This document shows, piece by piece, positions 38,201-46,121 of a stretch of 64,000 nt of DNA. Made by a program: the position numbers and the translations under genes. The notes beneath the pieces were generated by a model. That model did not search any database, was not told the origin of the DNA, and saw only the letters and a list, made by a program, of their open reading frames with translations. The stretch covers positions 99,603 through 163,602 of the forward strand of contig CALUUK010000004.1 in the NCBI GenBank assembly GCA_944323955.1. The letters are read 5' to 3'. This DNA is from Candidatus Gastranaerophilales bacterium. Its GTDB lineage: Bacteria; Cyanobacteriota; Vampirovibrionia; Gastranaerophilales; Gastranaerophilaceae. How positions within the stretch are numbered: the first letter of the stretch is position 1; every line of letters begins with the position of its first letter.

Positions 38201-38367
38201 TATCTTTGAATTTTCTTGATGACGGTATGATGCAGGCAGTTGTTGAAGGTAAAGCATATACGGATTCGGAAAACTGGGAAACGGAATATAACGGTAAAAC
38301 AACAATATTTACAAAATTCGGAGATAAGGATAGTTTACATATACTTTTTGGAGAACAAAATATATGA
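35299..38367 (+). CDS. Membrane-anchored FG-GAP/VCBS repeat protein, 1022 aa, first gene of dlt-like operon
   Basis: N-terminal signal anchor (SLKAIAVFIITCGILFLVTF). Residues about 55-150 look like a ThuA/glutamine-amidotransferase-like fold (YVNNGENYTAEAALDYLKQ, YDILYLDES, YVRGGGNIFVAN). Residues about 418-650 hold five FG-GAP repeats with calcium-loop motifs: DYDKDGLVD, DINGDGILD, DLNSDGVVD, DYNKDGIQD, DINKDGKLD. The C-terminal 370 residues (YYVGMHYFSGWYAS, NQHGGPVTRL, NYHHADDSD) form an unknown, probably enzymatic, domain. Its stop overlaps the DltA-like start (ATGA), tying it to envelope acylation. Confidence 0.8.
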   Translation: MKIDRSLKAIAVFIITCGILFLVTFKCQNINKSHNMNNLPSIGFSNLIDAVKNRHGYYINAAVLYVNNGENYTAEAALDYLKQSVSIGLNVFSIDVSKKIPDLKKYDILYLDESLIKYSDYEELSNVIVSYVRGGGNIFVANNLFEIFPRELLGVKKFVKLKEAPFKINISEKNNDLNQIQYLVADFLNLYREFSHKDFLREKDYGMAVVPDSAISLAECNDVSIYTINNFGEGTVFYTNPLLPNKFSKSAFSLKESKEKQAPFSNTTATFNQLIYSYFASYIAKQIYGFSLNRVFGSYASPVMGWSLHYENIPGIRNNTLKSFGELTEKYNQIPSFSLVRNAITWSTRTETASYLLNASDNKKDLLFKANLYENPFGAGTYIVSDNKWLQLKTLENAKSGVEGDINRKVLLYPFFVDYDKDGLVDMFSGSSDGKIYYFKNLGFSGKDHRLVMDKPKILDISLSGYSAPILFDINGDGILDIISGEKDGNIYYFKGKGNLQFEDKKLIIKTDIQGMSLPSAGDLNSDGVVDLAVGSDTGVVLLYYGTKNGDIIEFSHKKMSAISRLCADCDLGKYLSPYITDYNKDGIQDIILGTYDGYVALFKGDKSKKYIFDGFLLSDEMNVKGNYNLKFGLFCNPRLIDINKDGKLDIIAGYEDVDLPYPIDSPYFPYKKELSEQMTFAKKKKYYVGMHYFSGWYASARKEKYEVKAHFKALKKYGIDYKMGVNQHGGPVTRLSEADSYRRLYDEGILWESFFESKEHAFANWIAAETAVVNPFFITDNGKRKILVQNIQSAVPCSGHRLPCSKDRINITAKYGSPVLNYHHADDSDIQMAKDLVNDMESYRRKFEYNFVKENQMMYAIAAAYNLKVNVKEENGKIKFYPDEESNKFPLYDKNVQSAAGFKIEFSDKMRDKLSTDAAVWIRKDNSLFIGLDRTVSLYPDCAKEAPHLLRVNLPAKIKYGKDNNDVSLNFLDDGMMQAVVEGKAYTDSENWETEYNGKTTIFTKFGDKDSLHILFGEQNI

Positions 38368-39893
38368 ATTCGGCTGTTTTATTACTTGAAGATGCGGCTG
38401 AGCGCTTTGCCGGCAACACAGCAATTGAAGAATTCGGACGAAGTATAACATACTCGCAATATCGCACTATTGCAAGAAAAATAGGAACTGCTCTTTTAAA
38501 TTCAAAATATACTAACAGCCCCGTTGTTGTTTTTCTTGATAAAAATATAAAATCTTTAACTTCTTTTATGGGCGCCAGATACAGTTCAAGACCTTATGTT
38601 CCTGTTGATATAAATATGCCTGTTTACAGGCTGCAAAAAATTATTGACGGTTTAAAACCATGCATATTTATAACCGATAACGAGCATATAGAAACATTAA
38701 AAGAAGTTTCTTTTGATAATGTTGAAATTAAATTGTATGAAGATATCGAAAACAGTGAAGAAGATGATGAACTTCTTCTAAAATCAATTAATAAAAACAG
38801 AAATGATGATAATGCTTATATAATTTATACATCAGGTTCTACGGGGGTTCCAAAGGGGGCTGTGAGACCCGACAAAGGTATAAAAGACTGGGTTGATTTT
38901 GTTGACAGAAAATATAAATTTAACAGTGATTTTGTTATAGCAGGTATAACACCGTTTTATTATGAAATGTCGAATTTGGATGTTTATTATTCTTTAAAAT
39001 GCGGTGCAAAATTATTAATTGTTCCTAATGTACTTCTTATGCTGGCTCCTCAATTAATTGAATTTTTAAAAGAGAAAAAAGTAAATTCATTATTCTCTGT
39101 CCCTTCTGTGCTTATAAATATTGCAAATTCAGGAATACTTGATAAAATTTCTCTTCCTGATTTAAAAAATGTTATGTTTTCAGGTGAAACAATGCCCTGT
39201 AAGCAGCTCAATATGTGGCGAAGGCTCCTTCCTAACGTAAAATATACCAACATATACGGAACCTCCGAAACTTCGTTTATTTGTTTTTATGATATTGAAC
39301 GTGAATTTCGGGATAATGAACCTCTTCCTACCGGTAAGTGTTCGGATTATCTTAAAATGTTTTTGATTAAGGAAAATAATTCTTTAGCCGATAAAGGAGA
39401 AGAAGGCGAGCTTTGTCTTTCCGGTTCTACTGTGTCTGACAGGTACTGGAATGACCCCGAACGTTCAAAACAATCATTTATAAAAAATCCTTTTAATAAC
39501 ACAGAGATAATATACAAAACAGGTGATAATGCTTATATAAATGAATATGACGAGATTTGCTTTCGTACAAGAAAAGATTTTCAAATAAAAAGAAGGGGGC
39601 ACCGTATAGAACTCGGTGAAATTGAGCATGCTGCAATGAATATTGACGGTATTATTAATGCTGCCGCTGTATATGATGCAGAAAAAGAAGATATTATACT
39701 GTTTTTGGAAACTCAAAATAATGTGTCTCTTCATCCGTTTAATATAAAATTATTAAAATATATTCCCAAATACATGCTTCCTGCCAAACTTGTTGTGTTA
39801 GAAAAACTTTTTTATAAAGCAAACGGCAAGATGGACAGAGTTAAGTTGAAATCATTATTAGACAGTAATTTTGAGGTTATTAAAAATGTATGA
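38364..39893 (+). CDS. AMP-forming ligase, DltA-like
   Basis: 509 aa, the length of D-alanine:carrier ligase DltA. Adenylation-domain motifs: A3 YIIYTSGSTGVPKGAV, A5 TNIYGTSETSF, A7 YKTGDNAYINE, A8 RRGHRIELGEIEHA, A10 ANGKMDR with the catalytic Lys. Activates an amino acid (D-Ala in Dlt systems; substrate here unproven) with ATP and loads the phosphopantetheine arm of the next protein. It begins four bases inside the preceding gene and ends eight bases inside the next. Confidence 0.88.
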   Translation: MNSAVLLLEDAAERFAGNTAIEEFGRSITYSQYRTIARKIGTALLNSKYTNSPVVVFLDKNIKSLTSFMGARYSSRPYVPVDINMPVYRLQKIIDGLKPCIFITDNEHIETLKEVSFDNVEIKLYEDIENSEEDDELLLKSINKNRNDDNAYIIYTSGSTGVPKGAVRPDKGIKDWVDFVDRKYKFNSDFVIAGITPFYYEMSNLDVYYSLKCGAKLLIVPNVLLMLAPQLIEFLKEKKVNSLFSVPSVLINIANSGILDKISLPDLKNVMFSGETMPCKQLNMWRRLLPNVKYTNIYGTSETSFICFYDIEREFRDNEPLPTGKCSDYLKMFLIKENNSLADKGEEGELCLSGSTVSDRYWNDPERSKQSFIKNPFNNTEIIYKTGDNAYINEYDEICFRTRKDFQIKRRGHRIELGEIEHAAMNIDGIINAAAVYDAEKEDIILFLETQNNVSLHPFNIKLLKYIPKYMLPAKLVVLEKLFYKANGKMDRVKLKSLLDSNFEVIKNV

Positions 39894-40143
39894 ATCGGTT
39901 AAAAATAAGATAAGACAATATATAGTTAATATGGCTGAAATACAACCTGATGATAAAGAATTTTCGGATGAAATTAATTTGTATAAGTACGGCTATCTGG
40001 ACTCTATAGATTCAATGTCTGTTATTTATTTTTTAGAGTCTGAATTTGATGTTAAAATAACAAAAGAGGATATATTGTTAAATAATTTGGAAACTATAAA
40101 TAATATAGCAAATATGGTAACCGATAAAATTGAAAACAGGTAA
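39886..40143 (+). CDS. Acyl carrier protein, DltC-like, 85 aa
   Basis: ATG 39886 chosen (GAGG 9 bases upstream, protein starting MYESVKNKIRQYIV). A TTG start 15 bases upstream is also open. Helical carrier fold with 4'-phosphopantetheine attachment in GYLDSIDSMSVIYFLE (Ser of DSI). Loaded by the preceding ligase; donates to the MBOAT that starts six bases after its stop. Confidence 0.9.
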   Translation: MYESVKNKIRQYIVNMAEIQPDDKEFSDEINLYKYGYLDSIDSMSVIYFLESEFDVKITKEDILLNNLETINNIANMVTDKIENR

Positions 40144-40149
40144 AAGAGA

Positions 40150-41295
40150 ATGTGGTATATACAAATTGATACATTGTTTATTATACTGATTTTCTCTGTT
40201 TTTTATACTGTTTTGGGAATTACACTTCGGAAAAATCAATGGAAATTTAATCTTGTTCCTTTTTTGCTGATTTTTGATTTATTTATTCTGGCTTATGTAT
40301 CAAAATCATTGGCATTATTCTATATAATCTATACTTTAATAACATATATTATGGTTTTTGCATTGGAAAAATGCAATGTACTAAGAAAATATATATTTTT
40401 CCTTTTTTGTATTCTCTGCATTTTGCCTTTAATATATATGAGAATGACAAAATTTACAGATGTTCTTCCTCATTTTATTGTACTTATCGGTTTTGCTTTT
40501 AATATGCTGAAAGCCATTGATGCGTTGTATTATGTTTATTATACAAAACGTCATATAAAATTAATTCCTTATGCAAACTATTTGCTGTTTTTTCCTGTTC
40601 TGACGGCAGGACCTATATTCAGATACAGGGATTTTATTGTATATTATGAAAATCCGGTATTCCCTGACGGAGAAAAGACACTGTGGTGCGCAAAACGTTT
40701 TATTTCAGGTCTTTTTAAAAAACTTGTAATTGTACCATGGTTATTATGGTATCTGCATTTTCTTATGCAGCATACGGGAAGTTTTTGGATTAGTTTTATT
40801 ATTGTATTTGTTTGTTATGCATTGTTGCATACGGACTTTTCAGGTTATTCAGATATGGCGATTGCAACCGGAACATTTGTTGGTATTCCGGTTCCGGAAA
40901 ATTTTGATAAACCGATAAAATCGGCGTCCTTTACCCAGTTCTGGCACAGATGGCATATCACATTGAGTGATTGGCTGAGAGAACATGTATTTATCGTTCT
41001 AAGCGGTAAAAAACTTAATAAATATCAGGCTGCATTAGTGGCATTTACAATTTTGTTTTTGATGGGCGCTTGGAGAGGATTTACTATTTTGGATATTTCA
41101 CGCGGTATTTATCTGGGATTGCTGATTGGGCTTGAAAATTTGATTTCACAAACAACATTTAATAAAGAAAAACAAGGCACGCTGGTTTATGTCTTAAGGT
41201 GTTTTATTGTTGCGTTCCTTTTCTCTATAGGTGCTACAACCTTTTTCCTTAACGAGACCCAAATTGCCGGTGTATTGAAAGGATTCCTGCCATGA
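40150..41295 (+). CDS. MBOAT acyltransferase, DltB-like, with Arg in place of catalytic His
   Basis: 381 aa, about 11 transmembrane segments. DltB/AlgI-type motifs: LTAGPIFRYRDF, TDFSGYSDMAIATG, ENFDKPIKSASFTQFWHRWHITLSDWLREHVF. The first conserved His (H269 in RWHI) is present, but the family's second, catalytic His in the MG-W-HG motif is Arg309 here: LMGAWRGFTIL. No other His follows residue 281. MBOAT members transfer acyl groups across the membrane. Start has AAAGAGA upstream. Confidence 0.85.
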   Translation: MWYIQIDTLFIILIFSVFYTVLGITLRKNQWKFNLVPFLLIFDLFILAYVSKSLALFYIIYTLITYIMVFALEKCNVLRKYIFFLFCILCILPLIYMRMTKFTDVLPHFIVLIGFAFNMLKAIDALYYVYYTKRHIKLIPYANYLLFFPVLTAGPIFRYRDFIVYYENPVFPDGEKTLWCAKRFISGLFKKLVIVPWLLWYLHFLMQHTGSFWISFIIVFVCYALLHTDFSGYSDMAIATGTFVGIPVPENFDKPIKSASFTQFWHRWHITLSDWLREHVFIVLSGKKLNKYQAALVAFTILFLMGAWRGFTILDISRGIYLGLLIGLENLISQTTFNKEKQGTLVYVLRCFIVAFLFSIGATTFFLNETQIAGVLKGFLP

Positions 41296-42176
41296 AAAAA
41301 TATTTGCTGTTTTTTCTTTTAATTTTCTTGTTTTTTATAACGGCTGATAAAATACTTGAGCATATCTTAACTCCGTATATACGTTCAAGCGGACAGGTTT
41401 TTCTTAACAGCTATGAAATTGTACGAAGAGATCATCCCGAAAAAACTTGGGATAAAGTTATATTCGGCAGCTCTGTTACAATATCTGCCTTCAGAGAAGA
41501 AGAAAGTACAAGCGGGTATATAAATGCAGGTATAAATTGCGGGCTTGTCAGTGATTTGTGGAATATGATAAAAAAGAAGGAAATTCAAATCGGCTCAGAG
41601 CTGGTTATTGCTTTTAATTCGTCGTTATCTTTGTATGATGATTTTGCTGCAGACCCTACAAATCCCTGGAAAAGAAAATGGTATGAACCATTTTGTTATT
41701 TCCAAAGAGACAGATTGAAGTTGTTATTAAATAATGTAATTCTTACATATATTTTTAACGACAATAATATGAATGCTCCATATAAAAATCAAAGGAGAGA
41801 ATTGTATTTCGGGGCAATGAGTGAAAAAGAACTTTACGATAAATTACATAGTGAAAGAGCACAGTTTTTATACAAAATTAAATTCAGTAATTTGAAAAAA
41901 AATATTACTGCGTTAAAAAATATAAAAAAATATTGTGAAAAAAACAATATCAGATTGCGTTTTGTATGGATTCCTCCAAATCCGACAATAGAACCGTTGG
42001 AATCGTCGAAAGATGCGTATAGATTTATAAAAAATTATGCAAATGAAAATGGTATAGATTTTTTAGATTTAAATGGCAAATTTGATAAAGAATGTTATTT
42101 TGATCAGGGCCATTTTAATTATGAATATGGCGCACATGTTTTTACGGAGGTAATTGACCCATGGCTGAATTTATAA
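41292..42176 (+). CDS. DltD-like SGNH protein, 294 aa
   Basis: Overlaps the MBOAT stop (ATGA). N-terminal membrane anchor (YLLFFLLIFLFFITA), then an extracytoplasmic SGNH domain: block I VIFGSSVTISAF, and late LDLNGKFDKECYFDQGHFNYEYGAHVF carrying the Asp and His of the triad in DQGH. Matches the DltD/AlgX-like group that receives or hydrolyses the acyl group on the outer face. Related architecture to 8091-9236 and 19958-20828. Confidence 0.82.
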   Translation: MKKYLLFFLLIFLFFITADKILEHILTPYIRSSGQVFLNSYEIVRRDHPEKTWDKVIFGSSVTISAFREEESTSGYINAGINCGLVSDLWNMIKKKEIQIGSELVIAFNSSLSLYDDFAADPTNPWKRKWYEPFCYFQRDRLKLLLNNVILTYIFNDNNMNAPYKNQRRELYFGAMSEKELYDKLHSERAQFLYKIKFSNLKKNITALKNIKKYCEKNNIRLRFVWIPPNPTIEPLESSKDAYRFIKNYANENGIDFLDLNGKFDKECYFDQGHFNYEYGAHVFTEVIDPWLNL

Positions 42177-42307
42177 AAGAAATAAAAAATTTGAGACATA
42201 CTAAAACCGGAATGATTTTGGAAGCTATTATATATGCACTGATGCTGATATTGATTTGCATATATTTTGAAGGCAACGGGCAATTTATATATGAAATGGT
42301 TATATAA
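42161..42307 (+). CDS. DltX-like 48-aa membrane protein
   Basis: ATG 42161 with ACGGAGG upstream (GGAGG 42146-42150), starting inside the DltD-like gene. The protein has a charged N-terminus (MAEFIKEIKNLRHTKTG), one membrane helix (residues about 18-36, MILEAIIYALMLILICIYF), and ends QFIYEMVI. DltX of Firmicutes is a protein of about 50 residues with one helix and a conserved C-terminal PFIYNEF-like motif whose Tyr matters for acyl transfer. Size, topology, location next to DltB/DltD and the FIY tail agree. The assignment is inference; sequence is too short for certainty. Confidence 0.7.
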   Translation: MAEFIKEIKNLRHTKTGMILEAIIYALMLILICIYFEGNGQFIYEMVI

Positions 42308-43142
42308 ACAGATTTTTGATTTTATATAAACAGAAAAGAGTTCTGTTTATATTTTTTGCCATATGCAGCCATTCAATGTTTTCTTTATTTTCGTTGTAAA
42401 AATTTAAGAGGTGATTAATTTGTTCTGTTTTTGAAAGTTTTAACTTTTTCATTATTGCGATTGCATACGTATATCTTATCTGCAAGATTTTTGAACAAAT
42501 TTCAGCTACCCGTGTTGAAGATAAACTTTTTGGATGTCTTCTGTATATGTACAAACTTTCATCGCAATATTTAATATTACCTTTTACTGCTATACGGCAC
42601 CAATAGTCGTAATCTTCCGCACAAAACATATCTTTGTCATATTCTCCGACAATTTCAGCAATATCTTTTCTGTACATAAAACAAGCACCGATATTACAGC
42701 ATTTTGTCAACTGCAGAATATTTCTGTCAGGGTATAAATCCGTTAACAGCTGTTCAATTTCACCGTCTTTATCTGCTATATCTTCATTAAATGATACTAA
42801 ATCCACGGCTTGATTATTGTTTAAGTATTCAACCATTGTCTTAATTGCTTCGGGTTTATACATATTATCATCCGATGTCCAGGTATAATACTCTCCCGTT
42901 GCGGCTTTAAACCCTTTATTGAGACTTTCGGGAAGTTTTATATTCCTCTCGTTTGTGATTGTATAAATTCGGGAATCTTTTTCATTATATTTTTTAATAA
43001 TTTCTGCTGTTTTGTCGGTTGAACCGTCATCGACAATAATTAATTCCCAATTTTGATATGTTTGATTTAGTATACTGTTAATTGCTTCTTCAATGTATTT
43101 TTCACCATTAAATGTAGGCAATATGATACTAACCTTTTTCAT
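42300..43142 (-). CDS. Family 2 glycosyltransferase
   Basis: 280 aa. GT-A fold: SIILPTFNGEKYIEEAINSIL, WELIIVDDGSTDKTAEII, the metal-binding DxD-type WTSDDNMY, and EDYDYWCRIA. Transfers a sugar from a nucleotide-sugar to envelope polysaccharide or lipid; acceptor unknown. Convergent with, and overlapping by 8 bp, the DltX-like gene. Adjacent to the envelope acylation operon, though on the other strand. Confidence 0.92.
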   Translation of the reverse strand: MKKVSIILPTFNGEKYIEEAINSILNQTYQNWELIIVDDGSTDKTAEIIKKYNEKDSRIYTITNERNIKLPESLNKGFKAATGEYYTWTSDDNMYKPEAIKTMVEYLNNNQAVDLVSFNEDIADKDGEIEQLLTDLYPDRNILQLTKCCNIGACFMYRKDIAEIVGEYDKDMFCAEDYDYWCRIAVKGNIKYCDESLYIYRRHPKSLSSTRVAEICSKILQIRYTYAIAIMKKLKLSKTEQINHLLNFYNENKENIEWLHMAKNINRTLFCLYKIKNLFI

Positions 43143-43278
43143 TTTTAAGTTAATCCGTGATAATCATTAATACAATAGAATTATATATTAAATTCATAAA
43201 ATCTGATGTTATGTAAATTTTTCTTGTAAAAGCAAATTTATGGTGTATGATAATACTTGTAAAATTAATATAATAAAT

Positions 43279-43355
43279 GTGCCTGTAGCTCAGCTGGATA
43301 GAGTGTTTGGCTACGAACCAAAAGGTCGGGGGTTCGAATCCCTCCAGGCACGCCA
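43279..43355 (+). tRNA. tRNA-Arg (anticodon ACG), CCA encoded
   Basis: 74-nt cloverleaf plus CCA: acceptor GTGCCTG/CAGGCAC, D arm GCTC...GAGT, anticodon stem TTTGG/CCAAA with loop CTACGAA (anticodon ACG), T arm GGGGG-TTCGAAT-CCCTC, discriminator G. It marks the left border of the accessory island; I found no second copy of its 3' end in the window. Confidence 0.97.
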
Positions 43356-43356
43356 T

Positions 43357-43379
43357 AAACATCCTTAGGGATGTTTTTT
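43357..43379 (+). terminator. Terminator after tRNA-Arg
   Basis: AAACATCC (43357-43364) pairs with GGATGTTT (43369-43376) around TTAG, followed by T residues. Confidence 0.9.
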
Positions 43380-43756
43380 GTTAGTTAATTGTTTCTGGGA
43401 CATTAAGACAGCAAAAATTTAATAAAAATGATACTTATCAGGACATTTGGGATAAATGTTTTTAGGCAGAAGTGCCGAGTTATCGGGAGTTTGAGGCTAA
43501 TTTCGAGGGTTGAGATTTATTGGTCTTTTCTTGCACTTTTGTCTTTATTTTTGCACTAATATTTTTTATTTTGAGCTTGTTTGAGCATCTATCCTACTTG
43601 GAGTTTGAGTTTTAGCCCTGATGCTTTTAGTGCAAAAAATGTCCGTTTTGAATTATCTTTTAGTTTGATATATGTCGAAATGTCTCTGAGATTGAGATTC
43701 AGGACTTGATTTATTCTGAAAGGTGAGCGATGAATGTGTATGCAAAGGAAATACAC
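43380..43756. mobile_element. Left end of Mu-like element: non-coding end region with TTGCACT sites
   Basis: 377 bp without a gene. It holds TTGCACT at 43531-43537 and 43551-43557 and its complement AGTGCAA at 43629-43635, within a block that begins GGTCTTTTCTTGCACT (43522). The block is repeated at 58471. TTTGGGATA at 43446-43454 has its inverse TATCCCAAA at 58632-58640, a candidate terminal inverted repeat. These are probably transposase-binding end sites, as multiple end sites are usual in Mu and Tn7 relatives. Exact termini and target duplication were not resolved. Confidence 0.6.
43522..43635 (+). repeat. Transposase-site block, left copy
   Basis: GGTCTTTTCTTGCACT (43522-43537) is identical to 58471-58486. 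CTTGGAGTTTGAG... (43597-43618) matches 58558-58579 at 17 of 22 positions. Contains two TTGCACT and one AGTGCAA. Same orientation as the right copy. Confidence 0.8.
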
Positions 43757-45460
43757 ATGGCAGAATTCACACCAGAAAAATCCAAACAAATAGCATTAGC
43801 AAGATTAGACTTAATTCACAAATGGATTGAGTTCAGAAAGAAATCAACAAATAAACTTCAAGCCGATTATGATTTTGTCAAATTGCACAACTCTTCAAAT
43901 TCTTATCTGTTTGAGATTCTAGGTAAAATTTCTCGTGGCAGTTTGCACCGTTGGTATGCAATGTTAAACGGAACAGAAGATTACACAAAACTTTTGCCTC
44001 AATATAAATATTCTAAAATAGATGAATATAGAACTGTTTTGACTGACAAAGAAATTAGAATTTTTATGAGCTTGCTTTTGCACCCTAACCGAATTTCAAT
44101 AGGCAAGGCAACTGCTTTAACCAAATATAAGTTAAAAGAGCAAGGACAAAGTTTTATTCCTGCAGATATTACATTTAGAAGATATGCAAAATGGTTTAAA
44201 GACAACAATTATGACAAATGGGTTTTAGCTCGAGATGGTGAAAAAGCCTTGGCCGATAAAGTTGAACCATATATCAAACGAGACGCTTCTCTTTTAGAAG
44301 TTGGGGATATTCTAGTAGCTGACGGACATAAATTAGCGTTTCAAGTGATAAACTCGTTTACAGGCAAACCTTGTCGTGCAACTTTAGTCGGATTTTTGGA
44401 TTGGAAATCAACAGCACTTGTCGGCTATGAAATAATGCTTGAAGAAAATACTCAATGTATAGCTTCTGCTTTAAGGAATGCAATTATTAATCTTGATATG
44501 ATTCCAAAAGTTGTATACCAAGATAACGGCAGGGCATTTAGAGCGAAATATTTCACTGATGACAAAGGCTTCACAGAGTTAGGCTTTCAAGGATTGTATT
44601 CAAAATTAGGAATAGAAACTGTTTTTGCTCGACCTTATAATGCGAGAGCAAAAGTTATTGAAAGATTTTTTAAAGAATTTCAGGAAGGTTTTGAAAAATT
44701 ACTTCCAAGCTACATTGGAAGCAGCATCGTAAACAAACCAGCCTATATGATGAGAAATGAAAAACTACACAAGAGTTTGCACAATGAATATATTCCTACA
44801 ATCGAAGAAACAATAAAAATGATTGATATGTGGCTGAATTTCAAAAATTCTCAATCTTGTCCTAATGTTCCAAGTAAAACAATTGCTGAAGTTTTATCAG
44901 AACGCAAGATTCAAAATATTGATACAAATACCCTCGATGATTTAATGCTTGCAACTGAGATTAAAACAATTCAAAGAAACGGAATTAGGTTTTTAAATTG
45001 TGATTATTTTGATGAAAGATTATACGGATTCAAAAGCAAAGTGCTAATCAAATACAACCTTTTTGACCTAACCTGTATTAAAGTTTACACACCCAAAGGT
45101 GAATATTTATGCACAGCAGAACGAGTATCAGAAACTCATCCGATGGCAAAACTCTTGGGTAATTTGAAAGATTTTGAGGATTATAAACAGAAAATTGTTA
45201 AGCAAAGACAGTTGAGAAAGAAAACTATTAACTCTGTAAAGCAATATTTAAGTAATGAAGAAGTTAAATTTATTGAACATAAAATGAATGAACCAAAAGC
45301 AGTTGAATTCAACCCTCGTTCAAATACCCTTCAAACCCTGTTCAAAAACAATTCGGAAAAATATGAATATTTAATAACAAATGATCCTAATAATTCTTGG
45401 ATTACGGAATTTAAACAAACAAAGGAGTATAAGTTACTTTATGAAGAAAATATTTGTTAG
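43757..45460 (+). CDS. Mu-like DDE transposase, 567 aa
   Basis: Start at ATG 43757 (AAGGAAAT just upstream). A further in-frame ATG at 43730 exists, but in the truncated relative at 63118 the equivalent upstream ATG is not in frame. Integrase (rve) core with catalytic D189 (LVADGHK), D256 (YQDNGR) and E302 (VIERFF), preceded by an N-terminal helical/HTH region (TPEKSKQIALARLDLIHKW) and followed by a Mu transposase C-terminal-like beta domain (KSKVLIKYNLFDLTCIKVY). Cuts and joins element ends. It is followed, with overlap, by its ATPase partner, as MuA-MuB. Confidence 0.9.
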   Translation: MAEFTPEKSKQIALARLDLIHKWIEFRKKSTNKLQADYDFVKLHNSSNSYLFEILGKISRGSLHRWYAMLNGTEDYTKLLPQYKYSKIDEYRTVLTDKEIRIFMSLLLHPNRISIGKATALTKYKLKEQGQSFIPADITFRRYAKWFKDNNYDKWVLARDGEKALADKVEPYIKRDASLLEVGDILVADGHKLAFQVINSFTGKPCRATLVGFLDWKSTALVGYEIMLEENTQCIASALRNAIINLDMIPKVVYQDNGRAFRAKYFTDDKGFTELGFQGLYSKLGIETVFARPYNARAKVIERFFKEFQEGFEKLLPSYIGSSIVNKPAYMMRNEKLHKSLHNEYIPTIEETIKMIDMWLNFKNSQSCPNVPSKTIAEVLSERKIQNIDTNTLDDLMLATEIKTIQRNGIRFLNCDYFDERLYGFKSKVLIKYNLFDLTCIKVYTPKGEYLCTAERVSETHPMAKLLGNLKDFEDYKQKIVKQRQLRKKTINSVKQYLSNEEVKFIEHKMNEPKAVEFNPRSNTLQTLFKNNSEKYEYLITNDPNNSWITEFKQTKEYKLLYEENIC

Positions 45461-46121
45461 AACTCAGAATGTCAAAAACTTTATAGGTTTAGTTGAAAAT
45501 CTACAAAACAAACCGAAAAATATTCCGAAAATGGGTCTAGTTTATGGTGAGCCTGGACTTGGAAAATCACAAACGGCTTTATGGTTATCTTGTAAGTATG
45601 ACGGAATTTATTTAAGAGCAGCAAACCTAATGACAGGTCGATGGCTTTTGGAAGAGTTGGTTAAGGAACTTGATGAAATTCCAAGATTTTTAACTTCTGA
45701 TAACTTCAATTTAGTTGCAAAAAAGTTAAAACAGAATCCGAAAATAATTTTTATTGATGAAATTGATTACCTGATGAATAATTACAAATCTATTGAAACA
45801 CTTAGAGATATTCACGATGAAACCGACTGCCCAATAATATTTATCGGTATGGGTTTGGCACATAGAAAACTTGAAAGATACAAACATTTGTATGATAGGT
45901 TTTCAGGGATTTTAAAGTTTGAAACATTCGGGGTAAACGATTTGTCACAGATTTTTGGTCAACTTTCAGAAATTTCTTTTACCCCTGATGCGATTGAATA
46001 TATCCATACAAAATACAACAGATTCAGGCAAATTGTTCAACTGATAAATCAGATGGAAATATTTGCTAAAGATAATAATTTAACAGAAATTACAAAAGAA
46101 ATAACGGAGCAGATTATATGA
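45441..46121 (+). CDS. MuB/TnsC-like AAA+ ATPase, 226 aa
   Basis: Start ATG 45441 with AAGGAG upstream, inside the transposase gene. Walker A GEPGLGKS (residues 36-43), Walker B IIFIDEID (102-109), followed by a sensor region and a small helical C-terminal domain. MuB-class ATPases coat DNA, choose targets and activate the transposase. Overlaps both neighbours, a tight transposition operon. Confidence 0.9.
   Translation: MKKIFVRTQNVKNFIGLVENLQNKPKNIPKMGLVYGEPGLGKSQTALWLSCKYDGIYLRAANLMTGRWLLEELVKELDEIPRFLTSDNFNLVAKKLKQNPKIIFIDEIDYLMNNYKSIETLRDIHDETDCPIIFIGMGLAHRKLERYKHLYDRFSGILKFETFGVNDLSQIFGQLSEISFTPDAIEYIHTKYNRFRQIVQLINQMEIFAKDNNLTEITKEITEQII

Noticed and set aside
43150..43362. Leftward frame of 70 codons across tRNA-Arg
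   Set aside because: Antisense of the tRNA; the GFEPPTF-type sequence is the same artefact.
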